From assembly GCF_024347535.1 (NCBI RefSeq), contig NZ_AP025497.1:1364001-1428000 (forward strand): 64,000 bases of DNA, given 5' to 3'. A model generated the notes under the pieces. That model ran no database searches and was not told the origin of the DNA. It saw only the letters and a list, made by a program, of their open reading frames with translations. The stretch is from Vibrio kanaloae (lineage in GTDB: Bacteria; Pseudomonadota; Gammaproteobacteria; Enterobacterales; Vibrionaceae). This document shows positions 36,811 through 47,393 of the stretch, in pieces. The stretch's first letter is position 1; the number at the start of each line of letters is the position of its first letter. Made by a program: the position numbers and the translations under genes.

Positions 36811-36894
36811 AATAGCTCCTAGGCTGGTCAATTCGATTTGCATCGAGTTCGATTGGGTTGAGAGAAATATAGCGTGTACCAGTGACAGTTTTTG

Positions 36895-37596
36895 TCAGTA
36901 GCGAATCACTTTATCTGCAATGCCTTCTATTTTCTGCCAATCTTTGATCAAGTCATGACGCGGACGCTGATATTTTTCTTCAAGCATTTTCCATTCAGCC
37001 ATTCTATCTAGCCTGAAATTACGATACGCATTTCGCGCTTCACACCAAGCGACCAAAACATAGTGCTGTTCGAATAAACCAATCAACATTGGCCAAACGA
37101 TTCTTAAACTCACATTAGCTTTTGCGTCTATGTAATGAATCTCAGCTTTGTTCTGCTGCTTAATTGCTAACTTGATATCTGAAAGTTCGATGGCTAACTC
37201 TGCAACCTCAATGATTGAAGCAACACGCACAATGTCATCACTGCGTTTGGCCTGGTGGTCAGCAGGTAGCACGGCAGAAATCTTGGCGATGGCATTTCTA
37301 GCCGAGTTACTGAATTCCCCATTGGCTTGCTTGGCTACCCATTCAGCGCCAAGCCGCAGCGCTTCCAACTCTTCCATTGAGAACATCATAGGTGGGAGAG
37401 TGAAGGTGGGTTTCAATTGATAACCAACTCCGGCTTCACCATCAACTTCAGCGCCCTGCGCTTGTAGTGTCACGATATCGCGATAAATGGTGCGAGTACT
37501 CACGTTGAGCTCTTTAGCGAGGTGATCGGCAGATACTGGGTATTTATGACAACGCAATAATTGGAGCAGGTCGAAGAGACGTTGACTTCGGGACAT
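36895..37596 (-). CDS. HTH-WYL transcriptional regulator (YafY type)
   Basis: The 233-residue protein has an N-terminal winged helix (LFDLLQLLRCHKYPVSADHL, ELNVSTRTIYRDIVTLQAQG) and a C-terminal WYL domain (about 135-220, with IGLFEQHYVLVAWCEARNAY and RNFRLDRMAEW). WYL domains bind small ligands or nucleic acid. It lies 84 bases upstream of the VOC gene on the same strand. Confidence 0.88.
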   Translation of the reverse strand: MSRSQRLFDLLQLLRCHKYPVSADHLAKELNVSTRTIYRDIVTLQAQGAEVDGEAGVGYQLKPTFTLPPMMFSMEELEALRLGAEWVAKQANGEFSNSARNAIAKISAVLPADHQAKRSDDIVRVASIIEVAELAIELSDIKLAIKQQNKAEIHYIDAKANVSLRIVWPMLIGLFEQHYVLVAWCEARNAYRNFRLDRMAEWKMLEEKYQRPRHDLIKDWQKIEGIADKVIRY

Positions 37597-37904
37597 AGGA
37601 AAACTCTGAGTACTTAACAGCTTATGAGATTAATGCATTGGTAAGGTGAACGCTACGTTGCTTCATGAATTAGCGTGTTAGGAATAGGGCTTGATTTTAT
37701 CATTAGTTGCTAATTTATAAGTACTTATTTGCTTGGTTGTGATTTTTAAAATACCTATTGACTTAAAGTTTGCTTGAAGTTTTACACTCTCTAACGTTCA
37801 AAACATAACTCAATAGGTCAACAGAATGTCATGTAAAACATTGAATTTTCATTATATTAAACCTTGTACTTTCAATGAGATTTAATCTTCTAGGCAATAT
37901 AAAC

Positions 37905-38774
37905 ATGCTAAAAAACTACTTAACGTTAATCGCAATAGGACTTATTTGGGGCTCACAGTTTGTTTTTCAGGAAATTTCTCTTGAGGGTTTTTCTCCTGTT
38001 TGGGTAGGGACGCTTCGAGCAATACTGGGGGCGCTGACCCTTATTGTTATATGCAAAATAATGGGAATTAAAAGTGCGAGTAAGCAATGGGGCCTTTTTG
38101 CTCTGATTGGGTTGCTAGAAGCCGCTATTCCTTTTGTTCTGGTTCCTTGGGCTCAACAAAACCTAACGAGTTCAATCGCGGCTATATTGATGGGCACACT
38201 GCCTTTTTACGCTTTACTACTTTCACCTGTGTTTATTAAAGGTGAGACGATAAGTAAAGGGAACACCGTTAGTGTCATAGTTGGGTTTAGTGGGTTATTG
38301 ATCTTGTTTTCCCCAGAGCTGTCATCGAATACTGGCGCTATTAATTTAGTGAGTTCTGCTGCAATTATCGTTGCAGCCGTATGTTTCGCTATTGCGCTTC
38401 TCTTGCTTAATCGTGTACGAGATGTGCATCCACTGGTTGTTGCTCGAAATGTACTTTGTATGGCGAGTATTCAACTACTGTTCATCGCATTTTTAACAGC
38501 CCCAATCACAACTGTTAAGCCGTCAGCATCATCAATGTTTTCATTGATTTACCTAGGAGTTCTGTGTGCAGGTGTTGTTTATTATCTTTATATGATGAGT
38601 ATAAAAAACGCTGGCGCGGTATTCACTTCGATGACTAACTACCTTGTACCTGCAGTGGGTGTTTTGATTGGTGTACTACTTGCGGATGAGTCTGTTCAAA
38701 CAACAACGTGGTTAGCGTTGGTGGTCATTTTGTCCGCATTGTTTATCAATCAAACTTTAGCTAAAAGTCGATAG
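37905..38774 (+). CDS. EamA/DMT family transporter
   Basis: About 289 residues with ten membrane helices in two EamA repeats (TLIAIGLIWGSQFVFQEISL; NAGAVFTSMTNYLVPAVGVL). Family members export amino acids or metabolites. Start preferred at 37905, where the first helix begins in the usual way; an in-frame ATG at 37875 adds ten residues without a good ribosome binding site. Confidence 0.85.
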   Translation: MLKNYLTLIAIGLIWGSQFVFQEISLEGFSPVWVGTLRAILGALTLIVICKIMGIKSASKQWGLFALIGLLEAAIPFVLVPWAQQNLTSSIAAILMGTLPFYALLLSPVFIKGETISKGNTVSVIVGFSGLLILFSPELSSNTGAINLVSSAAIIVAAVCFAIALLLLNRVRDVHPLVVARNVLCMASIQLLFIAFLTAPITTVKPSASSMFSLIYLGVLCAGVVYYLYMMSIKNAGAVFTSMTNYLVPAVGVLIGVLLADESVQTTTWLALVVILSALFINQTLAKSR

Positions 38775-39124
38775 CTGTTGTTAAGTGATACCTCAACTCA
38801 TATCGTTAATGTGAATCATTCTTCAGGGAGGGGGATGTTAATCAGAGGCCTCGTTACTTTAAAGCCTTTTTTGTTGAGTAGATTATTATCAATGAAGCAA
38901 AAGGCTTGGCATTTAATCATCTGAACATTGTCATCTATTTTTAGCGTGTGTCGTTCTGGTTTGTGAGTTGATCTAGATCTAATTTCTAGCTCACAGATCT
39001 TGGTAATACAGCTGGTTGGTTAGTTTTTTTAATTTATTTTAAAGCGTAAAATATATTCAGCTTGCAACCGTCTTGGCAACGAATTTGTTCGCCTCGGTTT
39101 TTACTTACAAATTATAGGTTTCCT
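38775..39124. other. Intergenic region between the DMT and Cache-receptor genes
   Basis: AT-rich with no gene seen. A short stem followed by TTTTTT (about 38846-38872) may end the DMT transcript. The right end is the promoter region of the chemoreceptor. Confidence 0.4.
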
Positions 39125-41011
39125 ATGTTAAAGAAACTCTCGCTTAAAAATAAATTGGCTATCTCTGCCAGCATGGCCATTATCCTGGGGGGGATTTTGG
39201 TCGAAGCTCTTTCTTTCCGGGCTTCATTGCAACGATTAGATACTGAGGTTGAGCAACGTTTAGAAGGGACATCGGCTTCTTATAACCAGTACGTATCGGA
39301 TTGGATTTTATCTAAAGAGCGTGCGTTGACGTCTCTGTCGAAAGAGTCCAAACAAGAAAGTTTGGTTACTCACCTTAAACAAGTTCGTGACTCAGCCTCC
39401 TTTGATAATGTCTTCTTAGCGTTTCCTGATGGTTCGCAAAAGAACGCGAACGGAGTTGTACTTCCTGCAGGTAATGATGACCCTCGCCAATGGGGTTGGT
39501 ACACCAATGCGGTAGCGAATCCAAGCAAAGTGTTTATGGATAACCCAACGGTTGCAGCTGCCACTGGTGCAAACGTTGTATCGTTAGGTAAAGCGATGCA
39601 ATTGCATGGCGATCAGGTTGTCCTAGGAGCAGATGTTGAAATTACCGATATTTTAAATAGTTTAGAGAAAGTGATCCTTCCTGGGGAAGGCTACATGTTT
39701 ATCGCGACTGATAAGGGCACGGTTTACACACACGCTGATACTAAGCTATTGAATAAGAATATCAGTTCACTTGGATTGGATTTTTCTGATGTCCAGAAAG
39801 CGCTAGCTAGCGGAAAAAACACAACAATAGAGTTGAACGGAAGCGATTATGTTCTTTACGCGCGTTCTATTGACGGGACGAGCCTGATTACCGTCAGCGT
39901 TGTTAATCATGACTCTTTGGTTGCACCGTTATTTGATGCTGTTATTGGCCAAATTTTAGTGACGTTATTTGTAGTGATTGTATGTACGGTGCTGTTTAAC
40001 CTGTTATGTACCATTCTATTCCGTCCACTTAATCATGTTTCTAACGCTTTGGCACAAATTGCGAATGGTAGTGGTGACTTAACTCAACGTATTCATGTAG
40101 AGAACCAAGATGAAGTCGGCGAGTTAGCACAGAATTTCAATACGTTTGTTGGTAGCTTACAGCAGTTAATTGGGCATATTCGTGGTCAATCAGAACAACT
40201 GAATAGCCAATCAGAACAAAGCGCACAGCGAGCTAACCTTTCGGTGAGCGAGCTTAATCATCAGCAACAAGAAATCACTATGGTGGCGACGGCTGTAACC
40301 GAAATGGCCAGCGCAACACGAGAAATTGCATCGCATGCAGAGCAAACCGCAAAAGCGGCACAAGATTCAGCAACAAGCACCAATAATGGCCACGCGTTAG
40401 TGGTTGATACTAAAGGTTCAATCAATAATTTAGCAAATGAAGTTAACGAAGCGGGTAATGTGATTAGTGCGCTAAACAAGCACGCTCAAGAGATTTCAAC
40501 CGTATTAGCGACAATCCAAGGCATTGCAGAGCAAACGAATTTACTTGCTTTGAACGCTGCGATTGAAGCGGCTCGTGCTGGTGAGCAGGGGCGTGGTTTC
40601 GCGGTGGTTGCCGATGAAGTACGTGTTCTATCACAGCGCACACACTCTTCAACAGAAGAAATCAAATCAACGATTGATATTCTACAGCGTACAACGGGTC
40701 AAGCTGTTGAGCTTATGGAGAGCAGCTCTAAGCTGGCATTACATTCTGTGGAAGATGCCGACAGAGCTTCTCATGCGTTAGAAGAAATCAACACTGCCGT
40801 CGCTTTAATTAGTGACATGGCGACGCAAATCGCGACTGCAGCTGAAGAGCAAACTCATGTGACGGGTGAAATCACTCAAAACATTACGTCTATTAAAGAT
40901 GTGACCGATCAGTTGGTCGTAGGCTCACAAGATAGCTTAACTGAGTCGAATGAACTTAAGAATCAAGCCGCTAGCTTAAGTGACAAAGTAGCGACATTTA
41001 AACTTGCTTAA
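39125..41011 (+). CDS. Methyl-accepting chemotaxis protein with dCache-like sensor
   Basis: About 628 residues. A first membrane helix ([19 protein letters not shown]) is followed by a periplasmic Cache-type domain (about 35-275, with [20 protein letters not shown] and [10 protein letters not shown]). A second helix (about 280-305), HAMP and a signalling domain follow, with tip [20 protein letters not shown]. It detects an external ligand, probably an amino or carboxylic acid by analogy. Start taken at 39125 ([10 protein letters not shown]), the usual basic beginning; an ATG at 39062 is less likely. Confidence 0.9.
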   Translation: MLKKLSLKNKLAISASMAIILGGILVEALSFRASLQRLDTEVEQRLEGTSASYNQYVSDWILSKERALTSLSKESKQESLVTHLKQVRDSASFDNVFLAFPDGSQKNANGVVLPAGNDDPRQWGWYTNAVANPSKVFMDNPTVAAATGANVVSLGKAMQLHGDQVVLGADVEITDILNSLEKVILPGEGYMFIATDKGTVYTHADTKLLNKNISSLGLDFSDVQKALASGKNTTIELNGSDYVLYARSIDGTSLITVSVVNHDSLVAPLFDAVIGQILVTLFVVIVCTVLFNLLCTILFRPLNHVSNALAQIANGSGDLTQRIHVENQDEVGELAQNFNTFVGSLQQLIGHIRGQSEQLNSQSEQSAQRANLSVSELNHQQQEITMVATAVTEMASATREIASHAEQTAKAAQDSATSTNNGHALVVDTKGSINNLANEVNEAGNVISALNKHAQEISTVLATIQGIAEQTNLLALNAAIEAARAGEQGRGFAVVADEVRVLSQRTHSSTEEIKSTIDILQRTTGQAVELMESSSKLALHSVEDADRASHALEEINTAVALISDMATQIATAAEEQTHVTGEITQNITSIKDVTDQLVVGSQDSLTESNELKNQAASLSDKVATFKLA

Positions 41012-41062
41012 CTGGCTAGCTAGCTGATGCCTGATCAATTAGAGAGCGGTGAGCAATAACCC

Positions 41063-41091
41063 AAAGCGACGTAGATTACGTCGCTTTTTTT
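41063..41091 (+). terminator. Terminator of the Cache receptor gene
   Basis: AAAGCGACGTA / TACGTCGCTTT with a three-base loop and a run of seven T. Confidence 0.9.
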
Positions 41092-41120
41092 GTACTTAGC
41101 CCCTAACGGTTTCGTTATTT

Positions 41121-41516
41121 TTAATCTGAGAATTCTTGTAGCGCTTTCATCGCGGTTTCAGCTTTATCTTTTTGCACAAAAATATGGTCGTGATAGTAGC
41201 CTGCAATAACGTTGGCGCTAATGCCATATGATCCAAGCTTAGTAGCAAAAGCGGCGGTTAATCCGACAGCTTCGAGGCTAGAGTGTACGGATAGTGTGAT
41301 GAGGCTAAATACACCATCGAAATCTAGCTGGAATTTGGTGGCTACGGATTCTTCGAGAACTAAAGTTAAGCCCTCTTTTTCTCGAAAAGTCGCTATCGGG
41401 TTAAGTTGAAAGTAATCCGATTGCACCCCTTTTACAGTGCAAAATACGTAGTTCCCTTCAATCAATTCTGGTGACATGGATTTCAACAGAACCTCTAAAT
41501 CAGTAATGGCAGTCAT
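41121..41516 (-). CDS. ACT domain-containing protein
   Basis: The 131-residue protein has two ACT-like halves. The second contains SLEAVGLTAAFATKLGSYGI and VIAGYYHDHIFVQKDKAETA, typical of small ACT proteins that bind amino acids. No enzymatic domain. Function unknown. Confidence 0.8.
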   Translation of the reverse strand: MTAITDLEVLLKSMSPELIEGNYVFCTVKGVQSDYFQLNPIATFREKEGLTLVLEESVATKFQLDFDGVFSLITLSVHSSLEAVGLTAAFATKLGSYGISANVIAGYYHDHIFVQKDKAETAMKALQEFSD

Positions 41517-41661
41517 ATTTTATTGTCCTATTTGAGTCAACATTATTTCGATTATCATCTTTGCTTAGTTTGAATGGTGTGAACTACGATAGGAATTAAT
41601 GTGTCATAAGTAAAATGAATAATACTTATTCCATATCAGTATTATTAATGAAGGCAGTTAC

Positions 41662-42555
41662 CTACCAGCTTGTCGACTGTTCCATCTCGTTAGATAGGTG
41701 GTCGATAAAGGCTCTTAGCAGTGGTGTGACTTGTTTACGCGTCCCATAAACCGCGTGTACACCGAGCGTTTTAGGTTTCCATTCAGAGAGCAGCGGAACC
41801 AACAAACCATTTTTTATCAAGTGTTCTACAGAAGGAAAGGGCAGCAAGCAGATACCGTTACCTTTTCGTGTCGCAGAAAGCAGAACCTCAGATGTATTCG
41901 CACTAATATTCCCTTTAATCGGCACCGATTCGAGTCCATTGGGGCCATTAAACGTCCATGCGGTCTTACCAAAGTAACTGAATGACAAACAGTTGTGGTG
42001 CGCTAAATCTTGCGCACTTTTTGGGGTGCCGTTCTCTTTTAGATATTGAGGCGACGCGCAAATCACCGAGCGACATTCACCTAGATGTTTAGCAACAATA
42101 TTAGGGGTAAGTTCGTTAGTGATACGAATCGCCAAATCGATACGCGATTCAACAAGATTGACTGTTTTATCGGTAGAGACAATATCAATTGTTACCTCTG
42201 GCCAATTCGCTATGAAGCGGCTGATTACGTCCATCAAGAAGCTATCGACAATGGAATAACTTGCGGTAAGACGCAGTTGGCCTTTTAAGTGCTGGCGGTT
42301 TTGATTTCTGATACCTGCTAACGATGCCTCAAGGGCAAGTAACTCCCTTGCGACTTCAAGCGTCTCTTTTCCTGCGCTGGTTAGGCTCAAGCTGCGAGTG
42401 GTTCTGTGAAGCAAGCGTGTGTCCATCCAACCTTCTAGCTCTCCTAGATAGCGTGTCACTTTGGTTCGAGATAGTTCAAGATGCTCTGCGGCCGCGCTTA
42501 AGCTGCCACGCTCCACTATTGTGACGAAGACATTCATGGCCTCAAGTTTATCCAT
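41662..42555 (-). CDS. LysR family transcriptional regulator
   Basis: About 297 residues. The HTH is at the N-terminus (MDKLEAMNVFVTIVERGSLS, LSRTKVTRYLGELEGWMDTR), followed by a ligand-binding domain with VESRIDLAIRI and NGICLLPFPSVEHLI. Start preferred at 42555; an ATG four codons earlier is possible. It is divergent from the MBL-fold gene and may regulate it. Confidence 0.88.
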   Translation of the reverse strand: MDKLEAMNVFVTIVERGSLSAAAEHLELSRTKVTRYLGELEGWMDTRLLHRTTRSLSLTSAGKETLEVARELLALEASLAGIRNQNRQHLKGQLRLTASYSIVDSFLMDVISRFIANWPEVTIDIVSTDKTVNLVESRIDLAIRITNELTPNIVAKHLGECRSVICASPQYLKENGTPKSAQDLAHHNCLSFSYFGKTAWTFNGPNGLESVPIKGNISANTSEVLLSATRKGNGICLLPFPSVEHLIKNGLLVPLLSEWKPKTLGVHAVYGTRKQVTPLLRAFIDHLSNEMEQSTSW

Positions 42556-42718
42556 TGTTTTTACCATCTAAAGAAAGCGAGTTAATCATAGTATATGTCC
42601 GAAAATCGCAACAGTGAAAGTTAATTTGATATCTATTTAATCTAAATTTAATCAAATAAGATGTGTTACATATTCAACGAGCCTATATAGTTTCAGCTCT
42701 TAATTACGGAATAAAGCA

Positions 42719-43603
42719 ATGAACAAGTCATCAAACGTTTTTTCAACAACTGCACTATTTTTAGCAACAGCGGCAGTATCGAGTTTTGCTTCTGCTGCTG
42801 ATTTAAACATCACTCACTATAACCCTGGTGAAAATGCGATATTCCCAGCAAGCTCAGTACTTGTCTCTGGTGAAAAGGAAGTGGTTCTGTTCGATGCTCA
42901 ATTTAGTGTCGCAGATGGACAGAAGTTGGTGGAACAGATCGAAGCAACGGGTAAAGAATTGTCGATGATTTACATCAGCAGTGGTGACCCAGACTTTTAC
43001 TTTGGTTTAGAGCCTTTGATGGATGCATTCCCAGGTGTTGATGTTGTTGCCAGTGAGGCGGTAGTTGCGCATATCAAACGAACTAAAGATGCGAAACTAG
43101 AATATTGGGGGCCAATCTTAGGTGAAAACTCCCCCTCTAAAGTGATTGTTCCGACAGTATTAAACGACACAACGATTAGTATTGAAGGCGAAACCATCGA
43201 AGTGAAAGAAATAAACACGCATCAAGCTTACCTATGGGTGCCGTCGGAGAAAACGGTGTTTGGTGGGGTTTCGGTATATAGCGGAGTGCATGTATGGATG
43301 GCAGACACGCAGTCGAAAGAGATTCGTCATCAATGGGCACAATCTTTAGAACGAATGAAGGTACTTGAACCAGAGGTTGTAATTCCAGGTCATTACCTTG
43401 GTAAGATGCCATCTGGCGTTAACGGTGTTCAATTTACGATTGATTACGTGGCTGACATTGAAAAGGCACTGGAAAGTAAAAACAACCCAACATCCGGTGA
43501 TATCAGTCGTTATATGAAGAAGGCCTACCCGCAGTTTTCGACAACTGAAGGTGATCTTGAGCTTGGTGCTAAGGTTCTTAGCGGCGAAATGCAGTGGCAT
43601 TAA
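42719..43603 (+). CDS. Secreted MBL-fold protein with altered metal motif
   Basis: The 294-residue protein has a signal peptide (ending ...VSSFASA, about residue 26). The mature part follows the metallo-beta-lactamase fold: VLVSGEKEVVLFDAQFSVAD, the strand LSMIYISSGDPDFYFGLEPL, then PEVVIPGHYLG. The usual HxHxDH is replaced by SSGDPD, so most first-site zinc ligands are missing, while the later GH is kept. It may bind a different metal, bind one ion only, or be non-enzymatic. Divergent LysR gene upstream; a terminator follows. Confidence 0.82.
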   Translation: MNKSSNVFSTTALFLATAAVSSFASAADLNITHYNPGENAIFPASSVLVSGEKEVVLFDAQFSVADGQKLVEQIEATGKELSMIYISSGDPDFYFGLEPLMDAFPGVDVVASEAVVAHIKRTKDAKLEYWGPILGENSPSKVIVPTVLNDTTISIEGETIEVKEINTHQAYLWVPSEKTVFGGVSVYSGVHVWMADTQSKEIRHQWAQSLERMKVLEPEVVIPGHYLGKMPSGVNGVQFTIDYVADIEKALESKNNPTSGDISRYMKKAYPQFSTTEGDLELGAKVLSGEMQWH

Positions 43604-44019
43604 AATAAATTTTATTGATACAGTAAGTAACATAAGTGCTCCTATTTAGGGGCATTTTTTGTTTCCTGAGCGTGCGGTTTTGTATTTGATCAAAGTGAAG
43701 CGACGACGGTTGAGTTTATAGATGATAGTGCCAATCATGAAATAGTTGTTGCATAAGAGTTGGCATGACGCGTAGCGTGTATGTGTTTGGGCTATATATG
43801 TGTCAATTGACGATATTAAGTTCTTTGTCAGTGAGTGTTCCTAACGGGTAAATCATGTATATTTGCGAGCCAAATATGCTTAATCGAGTACAAAGTTTTA
43901 TTACTTATATGATTGAAACCTCACTGATCATGAATGATGTATAATATACTCAATAAGAACCATATAAAAACAACCATACAACTAGTCAATGTCAGGGCCC
44001 AGAGTGCAAAGAATTTCGT
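43604..44019. other. Intergenic region upstream of cqsS
   Basis: Holds the terminator of the MBL-fold gene and the cqsS promoter region. No gene was seen. Confidence 0.5.
43637..43660 (+). terminator. Terminator of the MBL-fold gene
   Basis: TGCTCC / GGGGCA stem (one G-T pair), then TTTTTT. Confidence 0.7.
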
Positions 44020-46068
44020 ATGAACGCTATTCGTAAAGTTTATCAGTATGCAGAACCAAACCTTTCCCTCGTTGGTTGGATGGGTTTTGTCGGCTTCCCA
44101 ATCTATTATATTGTTTGGGAGTTTCTGTTCCCCCAACCTTATGAAAACTTAACGTTGCGCTTGTTATGCTCTGTATTGTTCTTCGGGATCATTTATCGTA
44201 ATCACATCCCGTGTGAGTGGAGAAAATATCTTCCGGTCTATTATCAAGTGGCAATTACACTCTGTCTACCGTGCTTCTTTTTCTTCATGTTGTTAATGAA
44301 TAATTGGTCCAATGTTTGGGTTATGTCGTTCATGTCCGCCATATTCCTTCATATTTTACTCGTGCATGTAACGAGGGTTATGTTCGCGCAGACCTTTGCT
44401 GGAATCAGCATTGCTACAATAGGTGCATGGGCGGCGCAGGGCTTTTATCTTGAACTCACAATGAACTGGACGCACGTGCCTATCTTTTTGTTCATTTACT
44501 TGTTTGGTAATTTATTCTATTTCCGTAATCAGCTAGAGCATGAAGCGAAGGTGTCTTTGGCTAAGTCGTTTGGTGCAGGTATTGCGCACGAGATGCGAAA
44601 TCCTCTTAGTGGCCTATTGACCTCAATTGATGTCATGCAGTCTATATTGCCGAATCCAAAAGCTGGTAATCACAAGGGGCAATATGTTCTGAGCGATGAA
44701 GAAGTGAGACAGCTACGAGAAGTGAGTGATGAGGCGATGAATATCATTCATTCAGGCAACGAAACCATTGATCTGTTGTTGACCTCAATTGATGAAAACC
44801 GTGTATCCCGTTCTACCTTTAAAAAGCATTCGGCGAAAACGGTGGTCGGTGATGCGATAGATAGTTTTAATTATAAACGTGCGTCAGATAGACAAGCAAT
44901 ATCTCTGGACATACAGGGGGAGTTCAGTTTCTTAGGCAGTGATACTTTATTGAAGTATGTGATGTACAATTTGTTAAAAAATGCGTTCCATCACCGTAGC
45001 CCAGAAGAGTTCCATATTCATGTTTCTATAAAAAGTGATGATATCGCTAATCAAATAGTGGTTTCCGATAACGGTTCTGGTATTTCAAGTGATGTTATTC
45101 GACGCATATTCCAAGACTTCTATACGACGGGTAAATCGGGAAGCTATGGCTTGGGCTTGCCATTTTGCCAAAAGGTCATGAAGTCATTTGGTGGCGAAAT
45201 AAAATGCCAGTCTGAAATAAATGAGTGGACACAGTTTACAATGACTTTCCCGCAGCTTACTTCGAACGCAGTAAAAGAGATTAAGAGTGAGCTGACAAAA
45301 TTAAAGAATGTGTTGATGGTGAGCGAACAAAACATACTCACTGCTAAAGTTAGGGAATTAGCTCGCACTATGGGGTTTGAATTAACGGTTCTAGACGTTG
45401 CCTCAACACTCAACAGAAAAGAGTATCAATTTGAGTTCGATTTGATTTTTGTTGATATAGAGAGCTTAGATTTAAAAGCGAATTGCCTGGAGAGAATGGA
45501 ATCTTTACTGTCATTCACGGAATCTCGAATTGTCTATTTGTATGAGTATTCCCCGCTAAAACGTGTCCACAATGTATCTTTTGAACCTATTTGGGTTGAA
45601 ACTCAAGTGTGGCTTTTGAATACCCAAACGACAGTTGATCGCCTACTGTTTGAGTCTAGTTATGCGATATCTTCCACGTCTGTAAAACCGTTAAACACGA
45701 CTAACAAGCGTACAATTATGGTCGTCGATGACAATGAATCCTTACGTCGTTTTACCGCTATGCTGTTGGAAAAACAAGGCTTTGATGTTATTCAGAAAGA
45801 AAATGGTCAGCAGGCACTGGATGCTTTGGATACTGATCATATCGATTTAATTCTGATGGACATCGAGATGCCAATTATGGATGGTGTTGAAGCCTCTCGT
45901 CGTATCCGAAGTGCAAACAAAGCGTTCTCCTCTGTGCCTATCATTGCGCATACGGGGGATAGCTCTCCTGTCACTCTGGAGAAGATGGATCTTTCAGGCA
46001 TGTCTGATTTTATTGTTAAGCCGGCGGACAAGAACCGATTATTTGATAAAATTGCACATTGGATTTAG
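44020..46068 (+). CDS. cqsS: CAI-1 quorum-sensing hybrid sensor kinase CqsS
   Basis: Membrane receptor of 682 residues for CAI-1. The six-helix N-terminal sensor (about 20-170) is followed by a histidine kinase (H190 in GAGIAHEMRNPLSG, then HATPase with YGLGLPFCQKVM) and a C-terminal receiver with D614 in LILMDIEMP. It aligns end to end with V. cholerae CqsS, offset by four residues. F166 (in FGNLFYFRNQ) is at the place of V. cholerae C170 and V. harveyi F175, a residue that sets ligand choice. Without ligand it should phosphorylate LuxU. It faces cqsA tail to tail. Confidence 0.96.
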   Translation: MNAIRKVYQYAEPNLSLVGWMGFVGFPIYYIVWEFLFPQPYENLTLRLLCSVLFFGIIYRNHIPCEWRKYLPVYYQVAITLCLPCFFFFMLLMNNWSNVWVMSFMSAIFLHILLVHVTRVMFAQTFAGISIATIGAWAAQGFYLELTMNWTHVPIFLFIYLFGNLFYFRNQLEHEAKVSLAKSFGAGIAHEMRNPLSGLLTSIDVMQSILPNPKAGNHKGQYVLSDEEVRQLREVSDEAMNIIHSGNETIDLLLTSIDENRVSRSTFKKHSAKTVVGDAIDSFNYKRASDRQAISLDIQGEFSFLGSDTLLKYVMYNLLKNAFHHRSPEEFHIHVSIKSDDIANQIVVSDNGSGISSDVIRRIFQDFYTTGKSGSYGLGLPFCQKVMKSFGGEIKCQSEINEWTQFTMTFPQLTSNAVKEIKSELTKLKNVLMVSEQNILTAKVRELARTMGFELTVLDVASTLNRKEYQFEFDLIFVDIESLDLKANCLERMESLLSFTESRIVYLYEYSPLKRVHNVSFEPIWVETQVWLLNTQTTVDRLLFESSYAISSTSVKPLNTTNKRTIMVVDDNESLRRFTAMLLEKQGFDVIQKENGQQALDALDTDHIDLILMDIEMPIMDGVEASRRIRSANKAFSSVPIIAHTGDSSPVTLEKMDLSGMSDFIVKPADKNRLFDKIAHWI

Positions 46069-46118
46069 TTTATCGTTACAAGGGTGTTTGCTGTTTTTCA
46101 TACATAACAAGCGACAAG

Positions 46119-46148
46119 AAAGAGCTCAGTTAAATGCTGGGCTCTTTT
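46119..46148. terminator. Shared terminator between cqsS and cqsA
   Basis: AAAGAGCTCAG / CTGGGCTCTTTT stem with A and T runs on both sides, in the gap between the convergent genes. Confidence 0.8.
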
Positions 46149-46211
46149 ATATTGCGACATGGTAGAGTGCGTTTCGTTCAATCGTCTTTATTGATTACAT
46201 GAACGGTATTA

Positions 46212-47393
46212 TTAAATGAACTCTAACTCAGGGTGATGAAATGCTTCATCGCATACCCTGAGAACGTGGTCTATATCTTGCGAAGTCATGTCAGCATTCA
46301 CTGAGAATCGGATGATGTTCTTGTTTTTTCCAGTTGCAGGGCGACAAAATACAGCACCAAACACATTCCGCTCTTCGAGAAAGTCACGCACATGCTCCGT
46401 GTTTCTTTCGCTACCGCATTCTAAGGCCACGATTTGTGACTCGCTACGAATGTTAAAGCCTATTTGTTTTAGGCCTGTTGTGAGCGTTTTGACTCGTTTG
46501 AATAAGGTGTCTCGCTTATCATCAGAGTTTTTGATTACCTCTAACGTTTTTTCTAAGCGAATGACTTCTTGTGGCAGCACGGTAGAGCTGAAAATCGCGG
46601 GGTAAGCGACAAATGGAAGGGTCTCTGACAGCCGTTTAGGACCAAGAATGGCACCGGCACGATAAGCGAATGTCTTGGCTAAACTCACGGTAATAAAATC
46701 CACTTTGTTGGTCAGCCCTAAAGATTGAACCAAACCCGCCCCATTTTTACCATGAGTACCTAACGAGTGCGACTCATCAACGACCAAAGCACAGTCAAAC
46801 TCTTGCGCCATTTCGTAGATGTCGCGTAGTGGGGCAATAGTGCCAATGGTGCTATAAACAGAGTCGACCACAATCACGCCTGATCCATTACGTTGGATCT
46901 GTTTACGCAGGTGATTCATGTTGTTGTGCATAAACGGGTAAGCATGAGCTCCAGCAGCACGAATTCCTTCCCATAGGGACATGTGTGCAAAGAAATCGAT
47001 ATACACCGGAGTATTAGGTGGGCAGATAGTTTGCAACAGCCCAATATTCGCAGCCCAACCAGATTGGGACAGCAAACAGGTTTCCATCCCGACATAGGCT
47101 GCGAGTTCGGTTTCAAACGCTGGCTTAGATTGTTCATCTTGCAAAAATATGGCAGACATCACTACATTATCATCGTGCTTTGAGATCGCATCCCTATGTG
47201 CTTTTTGGATGTTCACGTTATGCGATAGTGATAGGTAGTCATTACTCTGCATAACCACGGCGTTCGACTTGGGGCGTTTCCCTAATACCAAGTGCCTTTG
47301 GTTTTTGTTTGGGGTAATGAGGTCTTGAACATAAAAGTTCAAGCGTTCTTCGATAAAGGAAGGTAATGGTTTATTTTCAAATTTATTACTCAT
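46212..47393 (-). CDS. cqsA: CAI-1 autoinducer synthase CqsA
   Basis: PLP enzyme of the alpha-oxoamine synthase family, 393 residues. It joins an acyl-CoA with S-adenosylmethionine to make the CAI-1 precursor. It aligns along its length with V. cholerae CqsA: LLSQSGWAANIGLLQTIC, VVDESHSLGTHG, and the PLP lysine K240 in SLAKTFAYRAG. Start placed at 47393 (MSNKFENKPL), which matches the family; an upstream ATG at 47468 adds 25 residues. It is convergent with its receptor gene. Confidence 0.95.
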   Translation of the reverse strand: MSNKFENKPLPSFIEERLNFYVQDLITPNKNQRHLVLGKRPKSNAVVMQSNDYLSLSHNVNIQKAHRDAISKHDDNVVMSAIFLQDEQSKPAFETELAAYVGMETCLLSQSGWAANIGLLQTICPPNTPVYIDFFAHMSLWEGIRAAGAHAYPFMHNNMNHLRKQIQRNGSGVIVVDSVYSTIGTIAPLRDIYEMAQEFDCALVVDESHSLGTHGKNGAGLVQSLGLTNKVDFITVSLAKTFAYRAGAILGPKRLSETLPFVAYPAIFSSTVLPQEVIRLEKTLEVIKNSDDKRDTLFKRVKTLTTGLKQIGFNIRSESQIVALECGSERNTEHVRDFLEERNVFGAVFCRPATGKNKNIIRFSVNADMTSQDIDHVLRVCDEAFHHPELEFI

